Positions 1 through 5,868 of a stretch of 6,498 nt of DNA are shown in pieces (position 1 is the first letter of the stretch; each line of letters starts with the position of its first letter). Below the pieces are notes generated by a model. It searched no databases. It had not been told where the DNA came from and was given only the letters and a program-made list of their open reading frames with translations. Both the position numbers and the translations under genes were made by a program. The DNA comes from an uncultured Oscillospiraceae bacterium (lineage in GTDB: Bacteria > Bacillota > Clostridia > Oscillospirales > Oscillospiraceae). Location: NCBI GenBank assembly GCA_900758955.1, contig CAAETL010000012.1, positions 1 to 6,498 of the forward strand. Direction: 5' to 3'.

Positions 1-143
1 TCCTCCGGCGTCAGCCCGGCCCGCAGCCGCCCCCGCCAGTAGTCGGCCGCCGCCCGGCAAAAGGCCTCCAACGTCTCTTCTTCCGTCTTTGTGAAGGATT
101 CTCTTCCAAATGTCTTGGCCGCCGTCACGATCTCTTGAATCAC
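1..143 (-). CDS. Probable head-tail connector / small virion protein, 5' part only (GTG start)
   Basis: The first 47 codons of a gene that continues beyond the left edge. It opens with GTG at 143-141 and reads MIQEIVTAAKTFGRES, then a charged helical stretch, with AFCRAAADYWRGRLR at about residues 27-41 and LTPE at the visible end. A GGAGG core at 150-154, extending to AAAGGAGG, lies 6 bases before the GTG. The only nearby ATG (160-158) runs into a stop after six codons, so GTG is the supported start. The gene begins 20 bases after the capsid stop. In siphovirus and PBSX-like operons this slot usually holds a small helical head-tail connector or adaptor (gp6/gp15-like) that binds the portal and completes the neck. 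I assign that role from position and from helical composition, not from a diagnostic motif. It could also be an unnamed conserved virion protein. Confidence 0.65.
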   Translation of the reverse strand, partial: MIQEIVTAAKTFGRESFTKTEEETLEAFCRAAADYWRGRLRAGLTPE

Positions 144-149
144 AGGCCT

Positions 150-157
150 CCTCCTTT
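150..157 (-). promoter_or_regulatory. Ribosome binding site that fixes the GTG start of the connector gene
   Basis: AAAGGAGG on the minus strand, 6 bases ahead of the GTG at 143. A second GGAGG register (151-147) overlaps it. No usable ATG follows, so this site decides the start. Confidence 0.75.
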
Positions 158-163
158 CATCCG

Positions 164-1198
164 TCAGGCGAGGGTCAGCACCTTGGAGGCGCCGGGAAAA
201 ATCTTGGCAAAGCCCGAAATGCTGGTAATGGCGGCCCGTTCCAGCTGCCGGTCGATGAGTTTATCATATTCCACCATCACGTCGCTGCCCCGAATCAACT
301 CCAACGCATAGCTCTTGTCCAGCCCGATGATTGTGTCCCCGGGCACAGCGGAGCTTCGCAGAAGGGTGGCCCCCATCGGCGTCACCATTTTACCTGTCCC
401 CTGAAAGTCCAGGCCGGAGGGAGCGTTCTGCATCTCCTCCAGCTTTAAAATGGCGCTCATCATGCCGCTGCCCACCAGCATGGTATTCATGGTGTAAGGA
501 TCAAACTGGCTCCAAAAGTCCACCAGAGCCCCATAGGAGAGGGCTTTCGCCGTTCCGCTGATGGGTCCTGCGCCAACCTGGAATACCTGGGCGGCGTTCC
601 CGTTGCCGTCGCCCTTTTGAATGACGCTCACCGCGTCGGAAAGATGCATGCGGTTGATGTACGCGCCGATCTGTTTCAGGGTCACGGAAAACAGATCCAG
701 CCGCTGGTACCGAATGGCCTCATAGGAGGCCACCAGCATGCGGCCTCTTTTGTGAAGCTTCACCAGATTGGACTGGGCGTTCACCTCCGTCTTGGGAATT
801 TCCGCTCCTTCCCGCACCACCTTCAGCTCTTTCTCATCCTCAGTGGGGTTGGAGGTAATGGAGCGGTAGTCCATCCCGTCAAAGCGGGTCTCCGCCGCCG
901 TAATCAGCGGAATGATATTGGTCTCCTCCATGCCCTGGCGCACCGCCCGCGCCACATATTCCGGAAAGAGCACCGCCGACTCCCAGCTGGCGAAAAACTT
1001 CGACACCACATCGGAGCCCGCGCCCTTGATTTTAATGTCAAAGCGTTTCAGCTGACGCTGATAGGCGTCCAACTTCTCCATGGGGGTCCCCCGGTACTGC
1101 TCGGATGGATCGCTCTTTTCCAGCACGTCGGTAAAGGAGTGTCCCGCCTCCTGATACATCCCCTTTTCCAGTCTCACGGTTTCAAAATGATATGCCAT
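164..1198 (-). CDS. Phage major capsid protein (HK97-fold), 344 aa
   Basis: Builds the icosahedral head shell. The protein begins MAYHFETVRLEKGMYQEAGH and is 344 residues. Features consistent with the HK97 fold are a helical N-terminal arm (about 1-75), an extended-loop-like segment around EGAEIPKTEV (130-140), a central mixed domain, and a C-terminal part resembling the P and A domains of PBSX XkdG-like capsids (PGDTIIGLDKSYALELI at 286-302, then VMVEYDKLIDRQLERAAITS at 307-326). No long N-terminal delta domain is visible, so scaffolding must come from elsewhere. The ATG at 1198 was chosen because GGAGG at 1208-1204 lies 5 bases upstream. An earlier in-frame ATG at 1270 would extend 41 bases into the preceding gene and lacks this spacing. 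The gap from the decoration gene is 31 bases and to the connector 20 bases. The long plus-strand open frames across it are shadows. Family assignment is from sequence character and position. Confidence 0.9.
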   Translation of the reverse strand: MAYHFETVRLEKGMYQEAGHSFTDVLEKSDPSEQYRGTPMEKLDAYQRQLKRFDIKIKGAGSDVVSKFFASWESAVLFPEYVARAVRQGMEETNIIPLITAAETRFDGMDYRSITSNPTEDEKELKVVREGAEIPKTEVNAQSNLVKLHKRGRMLVASYEAIRYQRLDLFSVTLKQIGAYINRMHLSDAVSVIQKGDGNGNAAQVFQVGAGPISGTAKALSYGALVDFWSQFDPYTMNTMLVGSGMMSAILKLEEMQNAPSGLDFQGTGKMVTPMGATLLRSSAVPGDTIIGLDKSYALELIRGSDVMVEYDKLIDRQLERAAITSISGFAKIFPGASKVLTLA

Positions 1199-1229
1199 AG
1201 ATTCCTCCGTCCTTTCTTTTCTCTTTGTC

Positions 1230-1577
1230 TTACAGATATAGCCCCACCGTCTTATAAGCCGTGTCCACATTCACAGTCAGGCAGTGGCGGCCCGTCTCCC
1301 CCGACGCCGCCAATCGCAGTCCGCCCGTCCCGTTGGCTACATAATTCTGCCAGCCCAAGCCAGGGGCCGCGCCGGTGTAGGTCAATTCCAGATACCCCTT
1401 CATCTGTACTGCGGCATAGCCGGTGCGCACATCCAGAGCCACCCCGGCAATTTCCTGGCCGTCGGCGGCGTTTCCCACCTGATTGTTGCGACTGATGCCC
1501 ACCGGCCAGCCGCCGGTCACGTTCTCCGCCTCAAAGCTGAGAACCGTCTCTTCCGTGCCATGAAAAGCAACGCCCAT
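1230..1577 (-). CDS. Small head decoration / capsid cement-like protein (DUF2190-like), 115 aa
   Basis: A 115-residue, Gly- and Val-rich, probably all-beta protein starting MGVAFHGTEETVLSFEAEN. The pattern GWPVGISRNNQVGNAADGQ (23-41), IAGVALDV (43-50), AVQMKGYLELTYTG (56-69) and a C-terminal VNVDTAYKTVGLYL strand resembles DUF2190-type capsid stabilising proteins, with their 'add value, noise-free background, it is changed by use, ligand-free beta' layout. Such proteins trimerise on the outside of mature heads or contribute to head fibres. It sits between protease and capsid, the usual decoration-protein slot. The ATG at 1577 has AGGAGG at 1590-1585 with 7 bases between. An in-frame TTG at 1595 lies upstream of that site and is unlikely. 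The resemblance is judged by eye; a distant alternative is another head accessory protein. Confidence 0.72.
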   Translation of the reverse strand: MGVAFHGTEETVLSFEAENVTGGWPVGISRNNQVGNAADGQEIAGVALDVRTGYAAVQMKGYLELTYTGAAPGLGWQNYVANGTGGLRLAASGETGRHCLTVNVDTAYKTVGLYL

Positions 1578-1591
1578 TTCATTTCCTCCTG

Positions 1592-2557
1592 TCAAATGAC
1601 AAATACACTGTTTTCGTCTTCCGTCTCCGTCCGGCTCTTCCGCCTCTCCCCATACCCCAGCTGCAACACAGGGGGAAACCGTTTTTCCAAGATCGCCTCA
1701 TAGGAACTTTTCAGCTTTTCCAGCTCCTCCGGCTCCAATTTCCGCACCATCTTTTCCAGGGAACCCTTGTCCAGCCCCACCTGGGCCATCAGCCCCAGGC
1801 GGACCGTCTCCGTTCCCAGCATGGCCAAATACCGGCGGCCAAGGGCGGCCTCCCGCTCCATCTGCGCCAGCTGCCGGCTCCACACGCCCTGGGGCAGTTC
1901 CTCCATCAGCTGCCGGAACGAGGTCTCCGGGCCGGCTTGTCTCAGCCCTTTCACCACCCCGGCGTTTCGCTGGGCGGGCACCGCCACAAAGGACCATTCA
2001 TAGGCGTCAGTGGGACCTTCCAGTTTGGCCACACAGCGTTTTCCCTCATAGATCCGCCCCTTCACATGGCTGCACCGGCTTCGGTCGCTGATATCGTTTC
2101 CACAGATGGCGCATACAACCCGAGAGACCGCGCAGCTGACGCTGACCTCCTTCTTGATGCCCCCCTCAATCTCCGCAATCAGCCCGGCGTTCTCCTCCGT
2201 GCGCAGCATGTAGGCGTAACCTTTTAAGTAGCAGCTGGGTTCTCCGGTCTCCGTACAGACTCCCGCCTCAGAAATAATCTCCGTGCGATAGATACGGGCC
2301 GCCTGATTTTTTGCGCTCCAAGCGTGGTCAAACATGCCCGTCTTTCCCACAAACAGTTGCGCCAGACGTTCCAGCCCATCCCGGTCAAAATACTCCTCAT
2401 CCCGGTCCACCTGGTTGTCGCAAAGCCGCACCCCAAAGAGATAGACCTGCTCCCCCGTGAGCGGCGTCTTGCTAAACCGGTTGACTGCCGCCAATTCCTC
2501 TTCCCGCCGGCCGTCCCCGGAGTCCACGCCGCCCGGCAACTCTTTTTTCACTATCAT
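1592..2557 (-). CDS. Phage head maturation (prohead) protease with C-terminal scaffold-like extension, 321 aa
   Basis: Serine protease thought to cleave head proteins during maturation. The probable catalytic residues of the HK97/herpesvirus-type protease fold are visible: His78 in GMFDHAW and a serine in KKEVSVSC (Ser139 or Ser141), followed by DAYEWSFVAVPA (184-195), the conserved strand near the end of the domain. Between them is a Cys/His insert with C149, C152, C162, H164 and C175 that could bind zinc. Residues about 205-300 are charged and helical (EELPQGVWSRQLAQMERE, then LEKMVRKLEPEELEKLKSS), ending in an acidic tail. No separate scaffold gene lies between this and the capsid, so this part may act as scaffold; that is inference. 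The start ATG overlaps the portal stop as ATGA (2557-2554), with AAGGGGG about 7 bases upstream. The stop is 14 bases before the decoration gene. Confidence 0.85.
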   Translation of the reverse strand: MIVKKELPGGVDSGDGRREEELAAVNRFSKTPLTGEQVYLFGVRLCDNQVDRDEEYFDRDGLERLAQLFVGKTGMFDHAWSAKNQAARIYRTEIISEAGVCTETGEPSCYLKGYAYMLRTEENAGLIAEIEGGIKKEVSVSCAVSRVVCAICGNDISDRSRCSHVKGRIYEGKRCVAKLEGPTDAYEWSFVAVPAQRNAGVVKGLRQAGPETSFRQLMEELPQGVWSRQLAQMEREAALGRRYLAMLGTETVRLGLMAQVGLDKGSLEKMVRKLEPEELEKLKSSYEAILEKRFPPVLQLGYGERRKSRTETEDENSVFVI

Positions 2558-3729
2558 GCCTCAACCCCCTTTTCCATCCGTTCCTGTTCTACCTTTTTGG
2601 CCTGCTGGCGGTAGAGCTCCGCCCGAGCTTCTTCCACCAAATCCTGTAAGTTGATGTCCTCCCAGATCACCTCAAAGGGGCAGTCGTAGCCGTGCAGCGA
2701 GAGCCAAAGCCGGCAGATTTTCTCCAACGGCGGGGTAACCGTCCGCCGCAGGGCGGTAATTTCGCTGGTCATCATGTCCGCCTGCTGGGCGCTCATCCGC
2801 TCGGTGGAAGACCAGTTCAGCCCCAGCAGGAAGGGCGGCATGCCTGTCTGGGAGATCAGCTGTTCCACAATCAGCCGCACCGGCGCCTGACAGTCCGGAA
2901 TGGGGCACTCCCCGCCGATCACCCGAATTTCCACATCCCCTACCGCCACAAAATCCCGAATACTGCCCGCCTTGGTGCTCTGCATGGCCGCGGACCACTC
3001 CGCGGCCAGTTGGGCGCTTCTCTCCTGGGCCCGCGCCTTGTCCAGCCCCTCGCCCCCGGGCTTATACACCACCGCAAAGCGGAGGTTTCCCGCCCGCTCC
3101 CAGTTGTTTCCTAACGCGTGATAAATTTTTAGTAAAATATCGGAGAGAAAGGGCATGGCGTGCAGCAGGGACACGCCATAGGGAGAAGCCGTGGTGGGCT
3201 GGTAGGGCGTAAACAGCAGCAGATCCTGCCGGGGCAGCGCCTGGGTCTGTCCATCCTCCCCCTTACGGCAGAGGGTAATCACCAGGGGCGCCCCCTCTTC
3301 CAGCACCTCCACCTCCTCCACATTGCCGCAGAGCAGCGCGATAATTTGCCTGCCCTGCCGGTCCAACACAATTTCCCCCACCGCCCGGCCGCAGGTGAGG
3401 GTGGAATCCAGATAGGCGTCCAGAAAGGCTTGGACCCCCAGTTGATTCCACCCCGCGGGTACGGTCTTCAGAAATTGATTGAGGTTCCTTTCCGCTTCCG
3501 GATCTCCGCAGGCAACGCTGATCCCGCCCGCCAGGCGGATCAGCTTCGTGATGGCGGCGTCCACCACCGGCACCGCCTCTCGAATGGCCCGATAAAGCTG
3601 AAATTCCGGGCTGCTGAGAGGGATATACCCGTCCAGCATCCGAAAGGGATGCCGAGACGGGGGCCGCATTTGGACCTCTCCCCCGGCCCGCGGGGTCACA
3701 GGCTTACCTTTTCGTTGAAATAGCCCCAT
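2554..3729 (-). CDS. Phage portal protein, 391 aa
   Basis: Forms the dodecameric ring at the head vertex through which DNA enters, docking the terminase and later the connector. The start is MGLFQRKGKPVTPRAGG. An N-terminal helical part (PEFQLYRAIREAVPVVDAAI, 41-60) is typical of portals. The central LLFTPYQPTTASPYGVSLL (171-189) followed by helices and NLRFAVVYKP (215-224) is the wing/clip region. The C-terminal stem and crown helices include MPPFLLGLNWSSTERMSAQQ (297-316) and a terminal charged helix. At 391 residues it is on the short side for the family, although both ends look whole. The start is supported by GGAGG at 3741-3737, 7 bases from the ATG. It lies 40 bases after the large terminase and overlaps the protease start by 4 bases. 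I cannot separate the HK97-type from the PBSX/SPP1-type portal family by eye. Confidence 0.88.
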   Translation of the reverse strand: MGLFQRKGKPVTPRAGGEVQMRPPSRHPFRMLDGYIPLSSPEFQLYRAIREAVPVVDAAITKLIRLAGGISVACGDPEAERNLNQFLKTVPAGWNQLGVQAFLDAYLDSTLTCGRAVGEIVLDRQGRQIIALLCGNVEEVEVLEEGAPLVITLCRKGEDGQTQALPRQDLLLFTPYQPTTASPYGVSLLHAMPFLSDILLKIYHALGNNWERAGNLRFAVVYKPGGEGLDKARAQERSAQLAAEWSAAMQSTKAGSIRDFVAVGDVEIRVIGGECPIPDCQAPVRLIVEQLISQTGMPPFLLGLNWSSTERMSAQQADMMTSEITALRRTVTPPLEKICRLWLSLHGYDCPFEVIWEDINLQDLVEEARAELYRQQAKKVEQERMEKGVEA

Positions 3730-3769
3730 TCACATACCTCCAAACAATCATGTAACGAAGAATAGCCGA

Positions 3770-5023
3770 TCAAAACCGGCCTCTCTCCACAAAGGAGGCG
3801 CAAAAGGCGTCCTCCTCCCCATCCACCACCGTGGCGACAAAATATCGGATTTCATCCATGGCGTGGTCAAATTCCTTTTTTACCTGGTCCCGTCCCCCGT
3901 CTTTCAGATCCCAACAGTAGGAGGAAAACTCCCGTATGGCGTCGGCGCAGGGTTCACAAATCACAATTTCTCCCGATTTCAGCGCCTGGGCCGTTTTCCG
4001 AATCCCCGACAGGACGTCATTGCGGGCTTTCCGCACCGGCCATCCCTCCCGGCGCAGGGTTTCCAGAAAGCTGGCCGCCGAAGGGTCAGCCACCACCTGG
4101 GTAATCTCCCGTCCCCCCGCCAAATCGGCCAAGTCCCGGGCATATTCCCCGTCGGTCTTCTGTCTCTGCGCACGCCGGGAATCATAATAGAATTCTTTCA
4201 CCCGGTACCAAACCCCGTCTCTTTTCCCCCACAATCCCATGGAGGTGGGGTTTACCGTTCCATAATCACAGGAGATGACCCATTGTTCCATCTCCTCCTG
4301 GGGAACCGGCTGTATGTAGCTGTCGTCAAAAAAATCGTAGATCAGCCCTTCGGCGGCCGTCCACTCCCCCAACACAAACCTTCGGTAAAACGCCCCCTGA
4401 AAAGCCCGGGCATACCGCGCCCGCGTCTCCCCTGTCAGCGCAGGGTTGTCTTCCATCACGAAATGCAGATAAAGCGCGTTTCTCTCCCCGGCTTTTTGAA
4501 TCCATTCCCGATAAAACCAATGGCCCGGCCCCGCCGGATTGCAGGAAAACCACAATTTGGCTCCTGTCACGGAGCACCGGGCGCAGGCCTGCTCCACAAA
4601 GGAGCGGGGCATCAGCGCCGCCTCGTCCAGCAGCGCCCCGGCTAAGGTAATGCCTTGAATCAGCCCCGCGCTGCTTTCATCCCGGCCCCCAAAGAGATAA
4701 AATGTATTTTCCATGCCGCCAAATCGCATCGTCAGAAGATTCCGGGTCCGTTTTTCCGTCCAGACAAACCCCAGCTCCCCCAGCACCGGCAGTACGCTCA
4801 CCAGCAGATTTCGCCGCACCGCCTCAATGGTCCGTCCGCACAAGGCGAACTGCTGATGGGAATACCGCGCCATGGCCCAGCAGAAAAATGAGAGACCCAA
4901 GGCGAGGGTTTTTCCGCTGCGCACCGCGCCGTCGCAGATCACCGCATCCCGGGTTGCCTCCAAGGACCCCCGCCTCCACCAGGTCAAAACCCGGCGCTGC
5001 TTGAGGGAAAAGGCCTCGATCAT
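3770..5023 (-). CDS. terL: Terminase large subunit (packaging ATPase and headful nuclease), 417 aa
   Basis: The motor that pumps DNA into the prohead and cuts it. The ATPase domain has Walker A GAVRSGKT (32-39), Walker B ALLDEA (130-135; D133, E134) and the coupling motif WFSCNP (158-163). The RNase-H-like nuclease domain shows D253 in CDYGTVNP, D313 in VADPSA and H387/D390 in DHAMDEIRY. This pattern matches the SPP1 gp2 / PBSX XtmB group (phage_term_2), in which an Asp, a second Asp and an HxxD motif hold the metals. That suggests headful (pac-type) packaging. All key residues are present at near full family length. The ATG at 5023 overlaps the small terminase stop as ATGA. The nearest purine-rich site (5044-5038) is 14 bases away, so translation is probably coupled to the upstream gene. 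Confidence 0.95.
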   Translation of the reverse strand: MIEAFSLKQRRVLTWWRRGSLEATRDAVICDGAVRSGKTLALGLSFFCWAMARYSHQQFALCGRTIEAVRRNLLVSVLPVLGELGFVWTEKRTRNLLTMRFGGMENTFYLFGGRDESSAGLIQGITLAGALLDEAALMPRSFVEQACARCSVTGAKLWFSCNPAGPGHWFYREWIQKAGERNALYLHFVMEDNPALTGETRARYARAFQGAFYRRFVLGEWTAAEGLIYDFFDDSYIQPVPQEEMEQWVISCDYGTVNPTSMGLWGKRDGVWYRVKEFYYDSRRAQRQKTDGEYARDLADLAGGREITQVVADPSAASFLETLRREGWPVRKARNDVLSGIRKTAQALKSGEIVICEPCADAIREFSSYCWDLKDGGRDQVKKEFDHAMDEIRYFVATVVDGEEDAFCASFVERGRF

Positions 5024-5331
5024 GAGCTCGTCTTACGCTCCTCCCCCGGCGCGTCCAGGGCTTGCAAGAAGGCGGCCGCCGCCCCCTTGTCCTCTTTCAC
5101 CAATTCCGCCAGTTTTTCCAGCACCGCCAAACGGTTGGTTAATTTTAGCTCCACAGTCCCGTTTCCGCTGCGCTTAAATTCCGTAAGTCCCGACAGATCC
5201 AGGTCCTGGATGTCACATTCCCGTTCGCCAGGCAGATAGGCCAGCCGCACCGCATCGTTGGCAGGTCGGGTCGCCAGGTCCATCATCTGCCTCAAAATTT
5301 CTTCCTGCGAGACTTTTCTTCTTCGTTTCAC
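5020..5331 (-). CDS. terS: Terminase small subunit, short form without the N-terminal helix-turn-helix, 103 aa
   Basis: Small terminases recognise the viral DNA and load the large subunit. This one starts KRRRKVSQEEILRQMMDLA, has NDAVRLAYLPGE (27-38 in this numbering is approximate), then DLDLSGLTEFKRSGNGTVEL and a helical NRLAVLEKLAELV. The LSGLTEFKRS...VELKL...RLAVLEKL portion resembles the C-terminal oligomerisation and terminase-binding half of XtmA-like small subunits (Terminase_2 group). The usual N-terminal DNA-binding helix-turn-helix is missing, although a basic KRRRK start remains. Two in-frame GTG codons are possible, at 5337 and 5331. AGGAGG at 5344-5339 is one base from the first and 7 bases from the second, so 5331 is preferred. 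No ATG start exists in frame. The identity rests heavily on its place ahead of terL and a 4-base overlap with it. Confidence 0.75.
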   Translation of the reverse strand: MKRRRKVSQEEILRQMMDLATRPANDAVRLAYLPGERECDIQDLDLSGLTEFKRSGNGTVELKLTNRLAVLEKLAELVKEDKGAAAAFLQALDAPGEERKTSS

Positions 5332-5338
5332 ATGCACG

Positions 5339-5344
5339 CCTCCT
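5339..5344 (-). promoter_or_regulatory. terS: Ribosome binding site deciding the terS start
   Basis: Perfect AGGAGG on the minus strand. Spacing is 7 bases to the GTG at 5331 but only 1 base to the GTG at 5337, which favours the inner start. Confidence 0.75.
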
Positions 5345-5350
5345 CACCAT

Positions 5351-5363
5351 CGTGTGGGACACG
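5351..5363. repeat. Perfect inverted repeat CGTGT-GGG-ACACG in the terS leader
   Basis: A 5-base arm, 3-base loop hairpin lying 7 bases upstream of the terS ribosome binding site. In the late mRNA it would fold as CGUGU-CCC-ACACG. It may affect translation start or transcript stability; no known family is recognised. Confidence 0.4.
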
Positions 5364-5372
5364 GGCATAAAG

Positions 5373-5400
5373 TGTATGTTTCCGTACATGGGGTCGTAAA
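5373..5400 (-). promoter_or_regulatory. Weak candidate promoter for the head/packaging operon
   Basis: On the minus strand, TTTACG (5400-5395), a 16-base spacer and CATACA (5378-5373) form a poor sigma-A-like pair, which would start transcription about 30 to 35 bases ahead of the terS GTG. The terminator at 5426-5451 implies that the operon needs its own promoter in the roughly 80 bases before terS, which is the main reason to list it. An imperfect inverted repeat, TGTATG-TTTC-CGTACA (5373-5388), covers the -10 element and could be a binding site for a late activator or repressor. Confidence 0.3.
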
Positions 5401-5420
5401 ATTAAGTATCCCAGACAAAT

Positions 5421-5451
5421 AAAAAGGGGGCCCCGCGATTGCAGGGCCCCC
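5421..5451 (-). terminator. Strong rho-independent terminator (minus strand)
   Basis: Reading the minus strand, GGGGGCCC at about 5451-5444 pairs with its complement at 5433-5426. This is an 8-base all-G/C stem around a 10-base loop that can add two more pairs, followed at once by TTTTTATTT. The plus strand has no T-run after the stem, so it works leftward. It begins 6 bases after the stop of the small gene at 5458 and separates that gene from the phage operon. Confidence 0.88.
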
Positions 5452-5457
5452 CATTTA

Positions 5458-5628
5458 TCAGCTGTCAGTGTGCTGACCAGCAGTATTGAACTTATTTTTC
5501 TTCCGTTTGCAGCCACAGCCGCATCCGTCGTTGTCATCGGCTTTGTCGTCGCCAGCTTTCACAGTGGGCTTGGAATGGGCTCTGATGGTGGCTTCATTCC
5601 AACCCTGGGGATTTTCTTTATTACTCAT
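5458..5628 (-). CDS. Unrecognised 56-residue small protein with a CGCGC cysteine cluster
   Basis: I do not recognise this protein. It runs from ATG at 5628 to TGA at 5460-5458 and is very hydrophilic. It begins MSNKENPQGWNEATIRAHSK, passes through an acidic stretch GDDKADDND (26-34), then GCGCGC (35-40) followed at once by KRKKNK, and ends FNTAGQHTDS. There is no signal peptide or membrane segment. The three alternating cysteines between acidic and basic patches could bind a metal or be modified; this is inference. Gene status is supported by a strong AAAGGAGGG site (5646-5638; core about 10 bases from the ATG) and a tight terminator 6 bases after the stop, so it is probably a monocistronic unit. 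A second AAAGGAG copy lies at 5660-5654 with no start codon suitably placed. No convincing promoter was found. It could belong to the host or be a phage-edge cargo gene. Confidence 0.7.
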   Translation of the reverse strand: MSNKENPQGWNEATIRAHSKPTVKAGDDKADDNDGCGCGCKRKKNKFNTAGQHTDS

Positions 5629-5637
5629 AATAACTAT

Positions 5638-5646
5638 CCCTCCTTT
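5638..5646 (-). promoter_or_regulatory. Ribosome binding site of the small CGCGC gene
   Basis: AAAGGAGGG on the minus strand, a near-perfect complement to the 16S 3' end, upstream of the ATG at 5628. It is the main support for a gene too short to trust on length alone. Confidence 0.7.
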
Positions 5647-5795
5647 CTGAGGACTCCTTTAGTATGGATCTGCATGCCGTCAATATGCCCGCCGATTTTT
5701 TCCGTTCCAGCCAATCAATTACAGTTGCGCGTTTTTTCCGCTCTTCGCCCCCAATTTTATTTTTTTGACGGCAAAGTTGCTCCACCTTCCCTCTC
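5647..5795. other. Intergenic stretch between the small gene and the regulator promoter
   Basis: Visibly richer in A and T than the flanking genes, with several runs of T on the plus strand. A minus-strand frame of 66 to 75 codons crosses it (stop at 5621) but has no ribosome binding site and uses many rare-looking codons, so I do not call it. A promoter for the small gene should lie here; no good -35/-10 pair was found. Confidence 0.5.
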
Positions 5796-5824
5796 TTGAC
5801 GATTTCCCCCTCCCGTGCCATAAT
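5796..5824 (+). promoter_or_regulatory. Sigma-A promoter of the response regulator gene
   Basis: TTGACG (5796-5801), an exact 17-base spacer and CATAAT (5819-5824) give five of six matches in each box. The predicted start near 5831 leaves a leader of about 60 bases before the ATG at 5891. Confidence 0.75.
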
Positions 5825-5834
5825 ATTGATAAGT

Positions 5835-5848
5835 TTGGTAAATACCAA
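5835..5848. promoter_or_regulatory. Inverted repeat TTGGTA-AA-TACCAA just after the predicted transcription start
   Basis: Perfect 6-base arms with a 2-base centre, immediately downstream of the regulator promoter. The loop is too small for an RNA hairpin, so a dimeric DNA-binding protein site is the likelier reading. Its position would suit repression. The cognate protein is unknown. Confidence 0.4.
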
Positions 5849-5851
5849 TTT

Positions 5852-5868
5852 CGTCGGGAGTCCCGGCG
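5852..5868 (+). promoter_or_regulatory. Small hairpin in the 5' leader of the response regulator mRNA
   Basis: CGTCGGG-AGT-CCCGGCG can pair as a 7-base stem with one G-U pair and a 3-base loop. It lies 4 bases before the AGAAAGG purine tract (5873-5879). There is no following T-run, so it is not a terminator. Confidence 0.35.

Noticed and set aside
617..1495. A 292-codon plus-strand open frame
   Set aside because: It is antisense to the capsid and decoration genes, has no ribosome binding site and a low-complexity Pro/His/Arg-rich product, as expected for a shadow of G+C-rich coding DNA.
1698..1997. A 99-codon minus-strand frame with a Gly-rich collagen-like product, considered as a nested scaffold
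   Set aside because: It lies out of frame inside the protease C-terminal region, and its Gly/Ala/Pro bias is what a frame shift of this G+C-rich DNA gives.
3863..4645. A 260-codon plus-strand open frame
   Set aside because: It is antisense to the large terminase, whose catalytic motifs prove the minus-strand frame.
5426..5451. The G/C palindrome considered as an attachment site or a bidirectional terminator
   Set aside because: No second copy is visible in the window, and only the minus-strand side has a T-run.
5328..5537. A 69-codon minus-strand frame running from the small gene region into terS
   Set aside because: It reads straight through the strong terminator hairpin and has no ribosome binding site.
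5470..5799. A 109-codon plus-strand frame with a hydrophobic N-terminus, resembling a membrane peptide
   Set aside because: It starts with GTG without a ribosome binding site, is antisense to the small gene, and its hydrophobicity mirrors the antisense of a charged coding strand.
5621..5848. A 66 to 75-codon minus-strand frame upstream of the small CGCGC gene, possibly coupled to it by an 8-base overlap
   Set aside because: Neither possible start has a ribosome binding site; it uses AGA, AGG, ATA and CTA codons unlike its neighbours, and it overlaps the regulator promoter. It could be revived by conservation data.
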